Assembly: GCF_009910325.1 (NCBI RefSeq)
Contig: NZ_SUMG01000006.1
Span: 121,960-185,959 of the forward strand
Direction: 5' to 3'
Source: Isachenkonia alkalipeptolytica
GTDB lineage: Bacteria; Bacillota; Clostridia; Peptostreptococcales; T1SED10-28
Length of the DNA stretch: 64,000 bases
Within the stretch, counting starts at the first letter, position 1, and every line of letters starts with the position of its first letter. Shown in pieces: positions 51,224 through 59,323 of the stretch. Under the pieces are notes generated by a model, which saw nothing but the letters and a program-made list of their open reading frames with translations, searched no databases and was not told where the DNA came from. The position numbers were made by a program, and so were the translations under genes.

Positions 51224-52295
51224 CGCGATCCACCCCCAGGGCTTTAATATAGGCAATGGCAAAGCCGAAAATAATAATAAAGATGATTACCCCCACCGCT
51301 GAAGCCAGGCCCATATTTCGATTTCCGATTAACTGATAATAATTATAGCTTGCCATGGAGTAACGGCTTTGTCCCAGCAGCACCTGGAAGACATCAAACA
51401 CTCTTAAGGCGTCCAGGGTTCTGAAAATCAAGGCTACGGCCATGGCGGGCTTTAACAGGGGCAAGGTGACACTGACAAATTGTCGGAATTTATTGGCTCC
51501 GTCGATCTCCGCCGCCTCGTATAGCTCGTCGGGAATGGTTTGAAGCCCCGCCAGCAATAAAAGGGCCATAAAGGGGGTGGTTTTCCAAACATCCACCGCA
51601 ATCATGGCGGACATCTGGCTCATCCCCGAGGACAGAAAATCCATTCGCCCGTCGCCGATCCCGGCGGCTGCAAGCACCGTGTTAAAAAGCCCCACCCGGT
51701 TGGACACAAACATCCACTCCCAGATTCTAGCGGATACTACGGTGATCACCGCCCAGGGAATCAACATGGAGGTTCGCATCAATCCTCTTCCCTTAAAATG
51801 ATTATGGACCGCTAAAGCGATGCCGAGCCCTAAGGTCAGCTCAAGAAATACGGAGACCACAGTAAAATTAATGGTGTTTACCACGGATTGAATGAAGTCC
51901 GGGTCCGTAGCCCCGATGACATATCGATTGCCCAGCGCACTGAATTGTCTTAATTCCCGGTACCGAATAGGCTCTCTGGGCAGGACGTCGATGGGCCTTT
52001 CCCGCACCACCTCATTGGTCTCGCCGTCTCTTAACACTTCCCCCGTGTTTTCATCCCGGAGGGGTTCCAGCCTTTGCAATCGGAGACTTAAGAGCCTGCG
52101 ATAATTCTCGAATCCGATAAACTCCGTCTCTTGTCCGCTGGCAAACTGACGATTGGTCATGCTGGAATAAAACACCTGCCCCAGGGGATAAATGGCAATC
52201 AAAAGAAGGATGATTAACGACGGAATGAGCAGTTTGTAGGCCAGTCGTTCTTCTCTTTTGGCTAAACTCACAGTTCTTTTTCTTTTTTTTCCCAC
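51216..52295 (-). CDS. Sugar ABC importer permease, MalF type
   Basis: 359 residues. Six or seven helices and the EAA loop YEAAEIDGANKFRQFVSVTLP. After the first helix there is an extra outer loop of about 70 residues (about 62-130), charged and Arg-rich (RLQRLEPLRDENTGEV), longer than in most such permeases. The start is GTG at 52295, with GGGGG 9 bases upstream. It lies 26 bases after the glycosyltransferase stop. Confidence 0.9.
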   Translation of the reverse strand: MGKKRKRTVSLAKREERLAYKLLIPSLIILLLIAIYPLGQVFYSSMTNRQFASGQETEFIGFENYRRLLSLRLQRLEPLRDENTGEVLRDGETNEVVRERPIDVLPREPIRYRELRQFSALGNRYVIGATDPDFIQSVVNTINFTVVSVFLELTLGLGIALAVHNHFKGRGLMRTSMLIPWAVITVVSARIWEWMFVSNRVGLFNTVLAAAGIGDGRMDFLSSGMSQMSAMIAVDVWKTTPFMALLLLAGLQTIPDELYEAAEIDGANKFRQFVSVTLPLLKPAMAVALIFRTLDALRVFDVFQVLLGQSRYSMASYNYYQLIGNRNMGLASAVGVIIFIIIFGFAIAYIKALGVDRDD

Positions 52296-52321
52296 TTCCT
52301 CTTACCCCCTTTTTTCTGTTT

Positions 52322-53710
52322 TTACAAGGGCTTTTCCCCGAGATGCTCCTTAATCCCCTTAAGATACCCCTTTGCCGTACTTTCCCAGGTGTATTTCTGA
52401 TGGACCCTTTGAATGCCCTTTTTCCGAAGACACTGCCAAAGCTTTTGATCTCCAAGGGCTTTTTCCAGGACCTTTCCCATATCTCCAGGATCCTCCGGGT
52501 TCATCAGGAATCCGAAGGCCTCCCCCTTTTCCCTCAGGATCTCCGAGGGTCCTCCGTTTTTTGTCGCCGCGACTACCAGGCCGCAGGCCATGGCTTCCAC
52601 AACAGCCAGCCCAAAGGGTTCGTAAAGGGAGGGCAGGGCCAACAGGCCGCCGGTATTGCCGATCCATCGGTAGGCCGCTGCCAACTGTTCTTGGCTCTCC
52701 AGGGTTACAAAGGCCACTTTCCCTTTCATGTCCATCCGGTTGATGCCATCCATCAGGCTGTCCATAACCGCCTTTTCCTCATCCTTTAAAGTTTGATAAC
52801 CTCGGTAGGGGTCTTTCACACCCCTTAAGGCAATCAGTAAATTCCCCCTCTGCTGCAGGGGCGGGTTTTCCCCATAGGCTTTCACAAGGCCCAGGTGGTT
52901 TTTCTTTTTTTCCAATCGGCCGGAGATGAAGATGATGGGCAGCCCGAACCGGTCTTCCCGAAGATCCCTTTTCAGGCTATTATGTAGCTCCGCTTGGGTG
53001 CGGGCCTCCTCGGAATTTTCCCTGTGGGTATTAAAAATCTTCAGATTCACCCCCGGGGGCACCACTTTGATTTTTTCGTCCTCCGGAGAAACCGCTCCTT
53101 TATAGCGTGCATGGGCGTACTGGTTCATCCTTTCCTGGTTCGTGCTGACAAAGATCAGGGAGGCTTCCTCCATGGTCCTCCGTTCTGCCGCAATACGCTC
53201 GGAGAATCGGTAAATCCGGTTCATATCCCCTTCGTTGCTTTTGGAGACCTTCAGTTTATCCATCTTTTGGGCCCCCAGAGAGTGGGCCGTAAAGGAAAAA
53301 GATACCCCCGTAAGCTCCTTGAAATAGACGGCGGAAAGGCCCCCATCTCCGTAATGGGCAGTCATGAAGTCCGGTCGCCTTCCCTGCCCTTCATAATAGG
53401 CGCTTACCCCTTCGGCGTACTCCCTTAAGTAGGGCCACAGCTTTTCTTTGTTTAAAAATCCCTTCGGTCCGAAGGGGATCCTTATAATTTTCACTCCCGA
53501 GTTTTCATAGATCTCCTCTTTTTCCCGGAATTCCCCCCATTCCGGATCCTCAATCCGTCGAGTAAAAATCTCCACATCCACTCCCAATTGATCCAGGGCC
53601 AGGGCCAGCTCCTTGACGTAAACCAATTGGCCCCCGAAATCCGGATGGGCGGTCCAATAAGAGTCTTTGTTGTCAAAATTCCCCTGGGGATTCATAAAGC
53701 CTATTCGCAT
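52322..53710 (-). CDS. GT4 glycosyltransferase, sucrose-phosphate-synthase-like
   Basis: 462 residues. N-terminal GGQLVYVKELALALDQLGVD with HPDFGGQ is the sucrose synthase/SPS signature, DFMTAHYGDGGLSAVYFK and FTAHSLGAQKMDKL also match SPS, and PSLYEPFGLAVVEAMACG holds the ExxxxxxxE donor-binding pair. The likely reaction is sucrose or sucrose-phosphate formation, or UDP-driven cleavage, from NDP-glucose and fructose(-6-phosphate). I choose ATG at 53710, with AAGGAGG 9 bases upstream. No separate sucrose-phosphate phosphatase is seen. Confidence 0.88.
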   Translation of the reverse strand: MRIGFMNPQGNFDNKDSYWTAHPDFGGQLVYVKELALALDQLGVDVEIFTRRIEDPEWGEFREKEEIYENSGVKIIRIPFGPKGFLNKEKLWPYLREYAEGVSAYYEGQGRRPDFMTAHYGDGGLSAVYFKELTGVSFSFTAHSLGAQKMDKLKVSKSNEGDMNRIYRFSERIAAERRTMEEASLIFVSTNQERMNQYAHARYKGAVSPEDEKIKVVPPGVNLKIFNTHRENSEEARTQAELHNSLKRDLREDRFGLPIIFISGRLEKKKNHLGLVKAYGENPPLQQRGNLLIALRGVKDPYRGYQTLKDEEKAVMDSLMDGINRMDMKGKVAFVTLESQEQLAAAYRWIGNTGGLLALPSLYEPFGLAVVEAMACGLVVAATKNGGPSEILREKGEAFGFLMNPEDPGDMGKVLEKALGDQKLWQCLRKKGIQRVHQKYTWESTAKGYLKGIKEHLGEKPL

Positions 53711-54701
53711 CCTCTTTTTCCTCCTTTTCCATGAACTTTTGAAATCTCGGAAGGGGAGGGATTCCTCCCACATAGCCGAGCTTATAGTCCGCAACCTGAC
53801 TGCCGTGTTTTAAGGCCCTCTCCAGGGAGTAGCCCTTTAATAAAGCGGCGTACAGCCCCGCCCAAAAGGCATCTCCCGCTCCCGTGGTGTCCACCACCGG
53901 GTTTTTACCCCCCGGCAGTTTTCGCTCTTCCTTTCCGTTGCCTGCAATAAGCCCTTCAGCCCCCAGGGTTAAAATCACCATCTTGGCTCCAAGACTTAGA
54001 AATTTATGGAGGTATTCCCTTGGCGAAAGGGACTTATGGGCGTCTTCGGGAAAAAGATTTCGAGCATCTTCCAACGAGGGTTTTACAAAATCCACCTTGG
54101 AAAACATCTCCTTTATGATCCTTCGCCCCTCCTCCTTGTTATCCCAAAGAACCTCTCTGAAATTTGGATCCATAGAAATTCTCATCCCTCTATCCTTAGC
54201 CCTTTTAATCAAGGCCAGGGTACTTGACCGGCTTGGTTCATGGGAGAGACTCCAGGAAGTGAAGTGAAGAATTTTTCCCCCGTCGACCACCTCCTCTTGA
54301 GCTTTGGTTACCCGAAGGTGTTTATCACTGCCCCGAAGGGCGAGAAAGCTGGGATTGTTTCTGCTTTTGGAAACAAATACGACGGAGGTGTTCGCCTCTT
54401 GGGTTCGACTGATCCCCTCTAGGGAAACCCCTTTTTGAACAAGGAAATCCAGCAAATAGTCCCCGAGAAAATCCCGGCCCAGGGCGGAAATAATCCCGGG
54501 ATGAAAGCCCAGGGCCTTAAGATTCACCGCAAGGCATCCCGGCGAACCACCAAAATACCTGGAAAAAACCTGAAGATCCTTCATCCCCCGGTCCCTAGTC
54601 TCCTCCAGATATTCCCCGGAGATAAAATCCACCACCAGCTCCCCGAGGGTGACCACATCATAGGTGCTCTTATCAAACTCCAGGGCCTCTTGAAAGTCCA
54701 T
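53673..54701 (-). CDS. PfkB-family sugar kinase (fructokinase-like)
   Basis: 342 residues. VVTLGELVVDFISG at the start, FGGSPGCLAVNLKALGF and VDTTGAGDAFWAGLYAALL (catalytic Asp in GAGD) are PfkB signatures; SMDPNFREVLWDN fits the fructokinase branch. It overlaps the glycosyltransferase start by 38 bases, a tight coupling that suggests it phosphorylates the fructose used or released by that enzyme. A short C-terminal tail (NRLYESPGEF) runs beyond the fold. Confidence 0.9.
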   Translation of the reverse strand: MDFQEALEFDKSTYDVVTLGELVVDFISGEYLEETRDRGMKDLQVFSRYFGGSPGCLAVNLKALGFHPGIISALGRDFLGDYLLDFLVQKGVSLEGISRTQEANTSVVFVSKSRNNPSFLALRGSDKHLRVTKAQEEVVDGGKILHFTSWSLSHEPSRSSTLALIKRAKDRGMRISMDPNFREVLWDNKEEGRRIIKEMFSKVDFVKPSLEDARNLFPEDAHKSLSPREYLHKFLSLGAKMVILTLGAEGLIAGNGKEERKLPGGKNPVVDTTGAGDAFWAGLYAALLKGYSLERALKHGSQVADYKLGYVGGIPPLPRFQKFMEKEEKEDANRLYESPGEF

Positions 54702-54770
54702 ATGCAGTCGCTCCCATCCATTTTGGAATCGGTTTCGGTTTTCTTTTTTTTGACCTTATATTGTTCAAAA

Positions 54771-54795
54771 CAAAAACCGGCCCCCGGGCCGGTTT
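54771..54795 (-). terminator. Terminator ahead of the sugar operon
   Basis: AACCGGCC/GGCCGGTT stem followed on the minus strand by TTTTGTTTTG. It isolates the sugar cluster from dinB transcription. Confidence 0.75.
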
Positions 54796-54923
54796 CACTA
54801 CTGCTCCCTCTTAGTGTCATCTTTCAACTTCCTAAGAAATCATCACCCTTGTTATTTTGTCAGAAATTTCAGATTGTTTCCTTATATTTATTTTACCCTT
54901 TCTGTTATGTTTCAAACAATCTT

Positions 54924-55084
54924 TCACCTGCTGATAAAACAATTGTAGTCAGCCTTGTCGATATAAAATCTTCCGTGGATCCCCTGCAATCCCTTTTCCT
55001 GTAAATCCAAGACCATGAACTCCTCAAAATTTTCCCCTTCAGCGGTTTGTATATGGTGCTTTTCAGCGTTTTCAAACCCGATTA
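54924..55084 (-). pseudogene. GNAT acetyltransferase fragment, paralogue of the gene at 15.1 kb
   Basis: The minus strand reads GFENAEKHHIQTAEGENFEE, then FMVLDLQEKGLQGIHGRF and YIDKAD to a stop. This matches residues near 125-170 of the acetyltransferase at 15064-15663 with about two-thirds identity by eye. The acetyl-CoA half is gone. It is a relic of a duplicate or a related gene. Confidence 0.75.
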
Positions 55085-55208
55085 GATTAATTCGGTACAC
55101 AGATCCTGATATCCTCTTTTTTAAGGAAGTACTTTTCTGGGTTGCTTTCTAACTTTATGATCCCCCGGTTCCGATGATAATTACCCGTCGTTTTTGGTTA
55201 ATGCAGAA

Positions 55209-55275
55209 AAAGACGGAGGGATCCGGTGCATCATGAACCGAACACCTCCGTCCCCTTTGGTTTATCCTTTGGTTT
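55209..55275. repeat. Palindromic repeat R1, copy d
   Basis: GACGGAGG ... CCGGTGCATCATGAACCG ... CCTCCGTCCCCTTTGG. The left arm has lost its outer AACCAAAGG, so this copy is decayed. It abuts the dinB stop. Confidence 0.8.
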
Positions 55276-56521
55276 ACAAGAGGCTGCTCATCATGGGGTA
55301 GTCCTCCTCGCCGACGCCGCCCTGGAGGGGTTTTACTTTTGTGTTGGCAAAGCATCCCCGGAAAACACAATTTGGATCATAACGGAGCCGCAGTTTATCA
55401 ATGGTACGGTCAATTTTTTGATGCCGCTCATATTCCCCGGATTCCTCGAAAATTGTGAGTTGGCGCATGCCTCCCTCTTTTAAATTCGATACCCGAACCC
55501 CCAGGTGACGGAGTACCTCGCCGCCCCAGGCCTCTTGGAAAAGTTCCTTTGCAATTTCGTAGAGCTCCTGGGTGCTGTCCGTGGCAAGCTCCAGTTTCCG
55601 TTGATGGGAGTAATAAAGAAAGGTATTGGTCTTAATCCCCACACTCACAAGGCCCGCCACATATCCACCGGCCCGAAGGCGCATGCCCACGGTTTCCACA
55701 AGGCTTAGAAGGACCATAAAGGCCTCTTCCTCCCGGTATACGTCGTAGGGGATGGTGGTGGAATTCCCGATGCCTTTTACCTCTCGGGGCCCTCCCGCCA
55801 CCGGAGAGTTTTCCACTCCGTTGGCGTAATTCCAGATGAGCACCCCGTGGGATTTTAACACCTGTTTTAACAGTCCCACCTCGGTGTTGGCCAAGTCCCC
55901 GATGGTTTGAATATTTAAGTTTTCCAGCTTCGGCAGGGTTCGCCGCCCCACCATAAACAGGTCACCCACGGGCAGGGGCCACATTTTCTTAGGAATTTCT
56001 TCGGGATACAGGGTGATGACCGCGTCGGGCTTTTTCAGATCGCTGGCCATTTTTGCCAATAATTTATTGGTGGATACCCCGACGGACACGGTAAACCCTA
56101 GTTCATTTTTAATCCGGCTTTTAATTTCATGGGCCACTTTCAAGGGCTCCCCGAATAGATGCTCCATATTGCTGTAATCGATAAAGCTCTCGTCCACGCT
56201 GTAGCGCTGTACTAAGGGGGAATACTCTTTAAAGATTTCATTCATTTGATGACTGCACTGCATATACAGGGCGTAATTGGGCGGCACCACAATCAGATCC
56301 CGGTATTTGGCAAAGGCTTCAAACAAGGCCTCCCCGGTTTTGATTCCGGATTTTTTCGCAGGAATGCTCTTGGCTAGAATAATCCCGTTTCGCTTTTTCG
56401 GATCACCCGCCACCGCCGAGGGTACCCTTCTAAGATCCAGGGTTTCCCCTTTTTCCAGGCGGTCCTTGGCTTCCCAGGATAAATAGGCACTGTTTACATC
56501 GATATGGAAAATTGCTTTCAT
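55274..56521 (-). CDS. dinB: DNA polymerase IV (Y-family)
   Basis: 415 residues. FHIDVNSAYLSWE (first metal Asp), YSVDESFID (Asp-Glu pair), SVGVSTNKLLAKMASDLKKP in the palm/fingers, two HhH segments and a little-finger domain. It copies past DNA lesions without proofreading. ATG at 56521 is preferred to GTG 56533 on ribosome-site spacing. Two LexA boxes and a strong promoter lie upstream, so it is SOS-controlled. R1d follows the stop. Confidence 0.95.
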   Translation of the reverse strand: MKAIFHIDVNSAYLSWEAKDRLEKGETLDLRRVPSAVAGDPKKRNGIILAKSIPAKKSGIKTGEALFEAFAKYRDLIVVPPNYALYMQCSHQMNEIFKEYSPLVQRYSVDESFIDYSNMEHLFGEPLKVAHEIKSRIKNELGFTVSVGVSTNKLLAKMASDLKKPDAVITLYPEEIPKKMWPLPVGDLFMVGRRTLPKLENLNIQTIGDLANTEVGLLKQVLKSHGVLIWNYANGVENSPVAGGPREVKGIGNSTTIPYDVYREEEAFMVLLSLVETVGMRLRAGGYVAGLVSVGIKTNTFLYYSHQRKLELATDSTQELYEIAKELFQEAWGGEVLRHLGVRVSNLKEGGMRQLTIFEESGEYERHQKIDRTIDKLRLRYDPNCVFRGCFANTKVKPLQGGVGEEDYPMMSSLL

Positions 56522-56540
56522 CTTTATCAACACCCCTTCA

Positions 56541-56552
56541 GAACGCTTGTTC
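56541..56552. promoter_or_regulatory. LexA (SOS) box, proximal
   Basis: GAACGCTTGTTC fits the Gram-positive consensus GAAC-N4-GTTC. It lies between the -10 site and the dinB start. Confidence 0.75.
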
Positions 56553-56556
56553 CTTC

Positions 56557-56585
56557 ATAATACAGAACGAATGTTCTTTTGTCAA
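56557..56585 (-). promoter_or_regulatory. dinB promoter
   Basis: TTGACA, 17-base spacer, TATTAT on the minus strand. The distal LexA box fills the spacer. Confidence 0.85.
56565..56576. promoter_or_regulatory. LexA (SOS) box, distal
   Basis: GAACGAATGTTC, perfect GAAC-N4-GTTC, placed between -35 and -10 of the dinB promoter, so bound LexA would block RNA polymerase. Confidence 0.85.
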
Positions 56586-56635
56586 GTCCCCTTTTTCCCA
56601 ACAGCCCTATTATTCTCCTTGCCCCTAAAACCTTG

Positions 56636-56668
56636 CAAAAAAATAAGAGACTCCGGAAAGAGTCTCTT
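56636..56668 (-). terminator. Terminator between the GT2 remnant and dinB
   Basis: AAGAGACT/AGTCTCTT stem (56645-56652 with 56661-56668), followed on the minus strand by TTATTTTTTTGC. Confidence 0.75.
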
Positions 56669-56713
56669 TAATTTATATTCTTTTGTGTCCCGTTCCCTCC
56701 TGCCCTTTGGTGC

Positions 56714-56980
56714 TTATTTTTCATTATTACTGAAGGCTTTTCGCTTCATCTCCCCCCACTTATTGCCCTTTCTCTTATATTGCCAAAAGGCGACAAAACG
56801 CCACAAGGTGGTGAGCTGCCGATAACCGAAATTCTCCAGAATACTGTAGAACACCAGAGCAAACTCCAAACTGATGATTCCATACCAAAAGGAAAGAATA
56901 ATGGCGATATAGCCGATGATTTCAATTATCGGTCCCAGCATCTCTATGAAAAAAAAGTAGGGCATCCCCAGCAGTCCCAC
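56714..56980 (-). pseudogene. C-terminal remnant of a GT2 glycosyltransferase with internal deletion
   Basis: 88 codons. MLGPIIEIIGYIAIILS and ISLEFALVFY are the last membrane helices of processive GT2 enzymes (cellulose/hyaluronan-synthase-like), and FGYRQLTTLWRF, GEMKRKAF is their cytoplasmic end. Between FALVFY and ILENFGYRQ about 40 residues normally present are missing. The catalytic domain is absent and no ribosome site is seen. A remnant, or possibly a small membrane protein derived from it. Confidence 0.6.
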
Positions 56981-57164
56981 AGTCCCATACTTGGATTAAA
57001 TAACATTTTTCAGTAATGATCAAGGGCTTGAAATGGATTCGAAGCCGGAAGACCCTTTATTTTTTGCCTCCGTAAACTATCCTAAACCCGTATACTATGC
57101 CGATGAACCCTTGGAAGTGGAAAAGGTTCTCTCAAACCATTTTTTATACTTCGTTAATCTTTTG

Positions 57165-57193
57165 TTTACATCCCCGGGCTAGTGTATTATAAT
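57165..57193 (+). promoter_or_regulatory. Promoter of thiC
   Basis: TTTACA, 17-base spacer, TATAAT, about 20 bases before the riboswitch. Confidence 0.8.
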
Positions 57194-57211
57194 GAACTCA
57201 ATTAAATAGAT

Positions 57212-57293
57212 TTGCTAGGGGTGCCTTTGGGCTGAGAGGGAGAAATCCTAACTCTTTAAACTTGATGCAGTTCATACTGCCGTAGGGAAGCAA
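57212..57293 (+). ncRNA. TPP riboswitch (THI element)
   Basis: AGGGGTGCC, GGCTGAGAGG, CTTGATGCAGTTCATACTGC and CGTAGGGAAGCAA are the conserved parts, with closing stem TTGCT/AGCAA. With thiamine pyrophosphate bound it favours the downstream terminator and switches thiC off. Confidence 0.96.
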
Positions 57294-57324
57294 TAATTTT
57301 TTATCATTGATTTGATAATATTAG

Positions 57325-57352
57325 AGTTTACCTTTGGGTAAGCTTTTTTTTT
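57325..57352 (+). terminator. Riboswitch expression-platform terminator
   Basis: AGTTTACC/GGTAAGCT stem, loop TTTG, then nine T. It lies between the TPP aptamer and thiC. Confidence 0.85.
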
Positions 57353-57466
57353 ATATTAACTTACCTACTATTCTCATCTCCTAGCGACGGGAATTATGAT
57401 CTTTACTACTGAAGCTGATCAGGAATGTGTTTTAAATTCCTAGAATAAAAAAGGAGATGAATTCAA

Positions 57467-58780
57467 ATGAAATTCACTACACAAATGGATGCTGCAAGAA
57501 AAGGAATCATAACAAAAGAAATGGAAATCGTTGCAAAAAAAGAACATATGGCGGTTGAGGATTTAAAAAACCTTATCGCCCAGGGAAAAATAATTATTCC
57601 TGCCAATAAAAATCACACCTCATTAGATCCCGTGGGGATAGGGGAAGGCTTAAAAACTAAAATCAATGTAAATCTGGGAATTTCTAAGGATTGTTGCGAC
57701 ATAGAACTGGAATTGGAAAAAGTCCGGGTAGCTATTGATATGAAGGCTGAGGCCATCATGGATTTGAGCTCCTATGGAAAAACCGAAGAGTTTAGAAAAC
57801 GGATTATCGAATCATCCCCCGCAATGCTGGGCACCGTACCAATATACGATGCCGTGGGATTTTACGATAAAGAACTGAAAGATATTACCGCAGTGGAATT
57901 TTTGGATGTGGTGGAAAAGCATGCAAAAGAAGGTGTGGATTTTGTAACCATTCATGCGGGCATTAATAAAGAAACCGCCGGGGTTTTTAAAAGGAACAAA
58001 AGACTTACGAATATCGTATCCCGAGGAGGTTCTTTACTATATGCATGGATGGAACTGAATAATCGAGAAAACCCATTTTTTGAGTATTATGACCAACTCT
58101 TGGATATCTGCGAAAAGTATGATGTGACCCTAAGTCTTGGAGATGCCTGTAGACCCGGTAGTATTAATGATGCCAGCGATGCCAGCCAAATCCAGGAACT
58201 GATGGTACTGGGGGAATTAACCCTACGGGCTTGGAAAAGAAACGTCCAGGTAATGATTGAAGGCCCCGGCCATATGCCCATCAATGAAATTCCCGCAAAT
58301 GTGTTGCTCGAGAAAAAGCTATGTCACGGTGCTCCTTTTTATGTGCTCGGTCCCATTGTTACCGATATCGCCCCGGGATATGATCATATTACCAGTGCCA
58401 TAGGCGGTGCTTTAGCCGCAAGTCATGGCGTAGACTTCCTTTGTTATGTGACCCCTGCAGAACACTTACGACTCCCAACGCTGGAGGATATGAAAGAAGG
58501 AATTGTTGCCACCAAAATCGCAGCCCATGCCGGAGATTTAGGAAAAAACATTAAAGGTGCAAAGGACTGGGACGACGAAATGAGCTTAGCTAGACAACAA
58601 TTAGACTGGGAAAAAATGTTTGATTTAGCAATCGATCCGGAAAAAGCTAAAAGATACCGAAAAGAGTCTATGCCAAAGGATGACGACAGCTGTACCATGT
58701 GCGGAAAAATGTGTTCCATGAGAAATATGAACAAAGTAATGAAAGGTAAAAATATTAATCTGCTACGAGAGGAAGGCTAA
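57467..58780 (+). CDS. thiC: Phosphomethylpyrimidine synthase
   Basis: 437 residues, the short clostridial form. It is a radical SAM enzyme converting aminoimidazole ribotide to hydroxymethylpyrimidine phosphate for thiamine. The C-terminal cluster motif [10 protein letters not shown], and [27 protein letters not shown] and [11 protein letters not shown], are family signatures. AAAAAGGAGATGAATTCAA precedes ATG. It is controlled by the TPP riboswitch upstream. No other thi gene is next to it. Confidence 0.98.
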   Translation: MKFTTQMDAARKGIITKEMEIVAKKEHMAVEDLKNLIAQGKIIIPANKNHTSLDPVGIGEGLKTKINVNLGISKDCCDIELELEKVRVAIDMKAEAIMDLSSYGKTEEFRKRIIESSPAMLGTVPIYDAVGFYDKELKDITAVEFLDVVEKHAKEGVDFVTIHAGINKETAGVFKRNKRLTNIVSRGGSLLYAWMELNNRENPFFEYYDQLLDICEKYDVTLSLGDACRPGSINDASDASQIQELMVLGELTLRAWKRNVQVMIEGPGHMPINEIPANVLLEKKLCHGAPFYVLGPIVTDIAPGYDHITSAIGGALAASHGVDFLCYVTPAEHLRLPTLEDMKEGIVATKIAAHAGDLGKNIKGAKDWDDEMSLARQQLDWEKMFDLAIDPEKAKRYRKESMPKDDDSCTMCGKMCSMRNMNKVMKGKNINLLREEG

Positions 58781-58798
58781 GTAATAAAAACACAAAGT

Positions 58799-58854
58799 AA
58801 CCAAAGGGGACGAAAGGGTTTGATTTAAAAAACAAACCTTTCCGTCCCCTTTAA
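58799..58854. repeat. Palindromic repeat R1, copy e (variant centre)
   Basis: AACCAAAGGGGACG arm and CGTCCCCTTT arm, but the inner stem is AAAGGGTTTG/CAAACCTTT instead of GGAGGTGTTC. It follows the thiC stop and can act as its terminator. Confidence 0.85.
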
Positions 58855-58995
58855 TTTTCAAACATCCGCTTCTTCCATCTTACCCCCCTCCCCTATACTC
58901 TTCCATCAGTCTCATAACCACTTTGAAAAACCCTTAAAAGAACAACCTGTTCTTATCACTGCAAAATAAAGTTTTCTGCTTTTTCTGAAATCCGC

Positions 58996-59024
58996 TTAAC
59001 AAAGAAGTTCTGACGTTATAGAAT
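58996..59024 (+). promoter_or_regulatory. Promoter of the ferredoxin/reductase operon
   Basis: TTAACA, 17-base spacer, TAGAAT, 90 bases before the ferredoxin start. Confidence 0.55.
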
Positions 59025-59113
59025 CATAAATGTCTATCCCCCTCCCCAAAGGGAAGCAATCAAATATATTTAAAGACTCAGCAAGGAACCACTTTAAAGA
59101 AAGGAGTGATGCA

Positions 59114-59308
59114 ATGAAAAAAGCCGTAATTAAAGAATCCACCTGTGATAAATCTCCATTCTGTCCGGCTAAAAGAGTTTGCACTGTAAATGCCATTGAT
59201 CGCAGCAGTTTCTTAAAGCCCTTTAAGGTTATCGCTGAACGATGTATCGGCTGCGGAAAATGTATCAACGTATGTCCCCAACGGGCAATTATCATGAAAA
59301 AAGCATAA
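59114..59308 (+). CDS. Small 4Fe-4S ferredoxin-like protein
   Basis: 64 residues. CIGCGKCINVCP holds one standard 4Fe-4S site with its fourth Cys. The N-terminal half has CDKSPFCPAKRVC, an irregular Cys set that may bind a second cluster or none. ATG at 59114 follows AAAGGAGTGATGCA; an earlier ATG at 59030 has no site. It is 15 bases before the membrane reductase gene, so it is probably its electron partner. Confidence 0.85.
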   Translation: MKKAVIKESTCDKSPFCPAKRVCTVNAIDRSSFLKPFKVIAERCIGCGKCINVCPQRAIIMKKA

Positions 59309-59323
59309 GGAGGAAATTTACTC

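Noticed and set aside
57033..57182. 49-codon plus-strand frame (starts MDSKPEDPLFF)
   Set aside because: Protein-like text but its end overlaps the thiC promoter and only a weak AAGGG precedes it; probably a relic, not listed as a gene.
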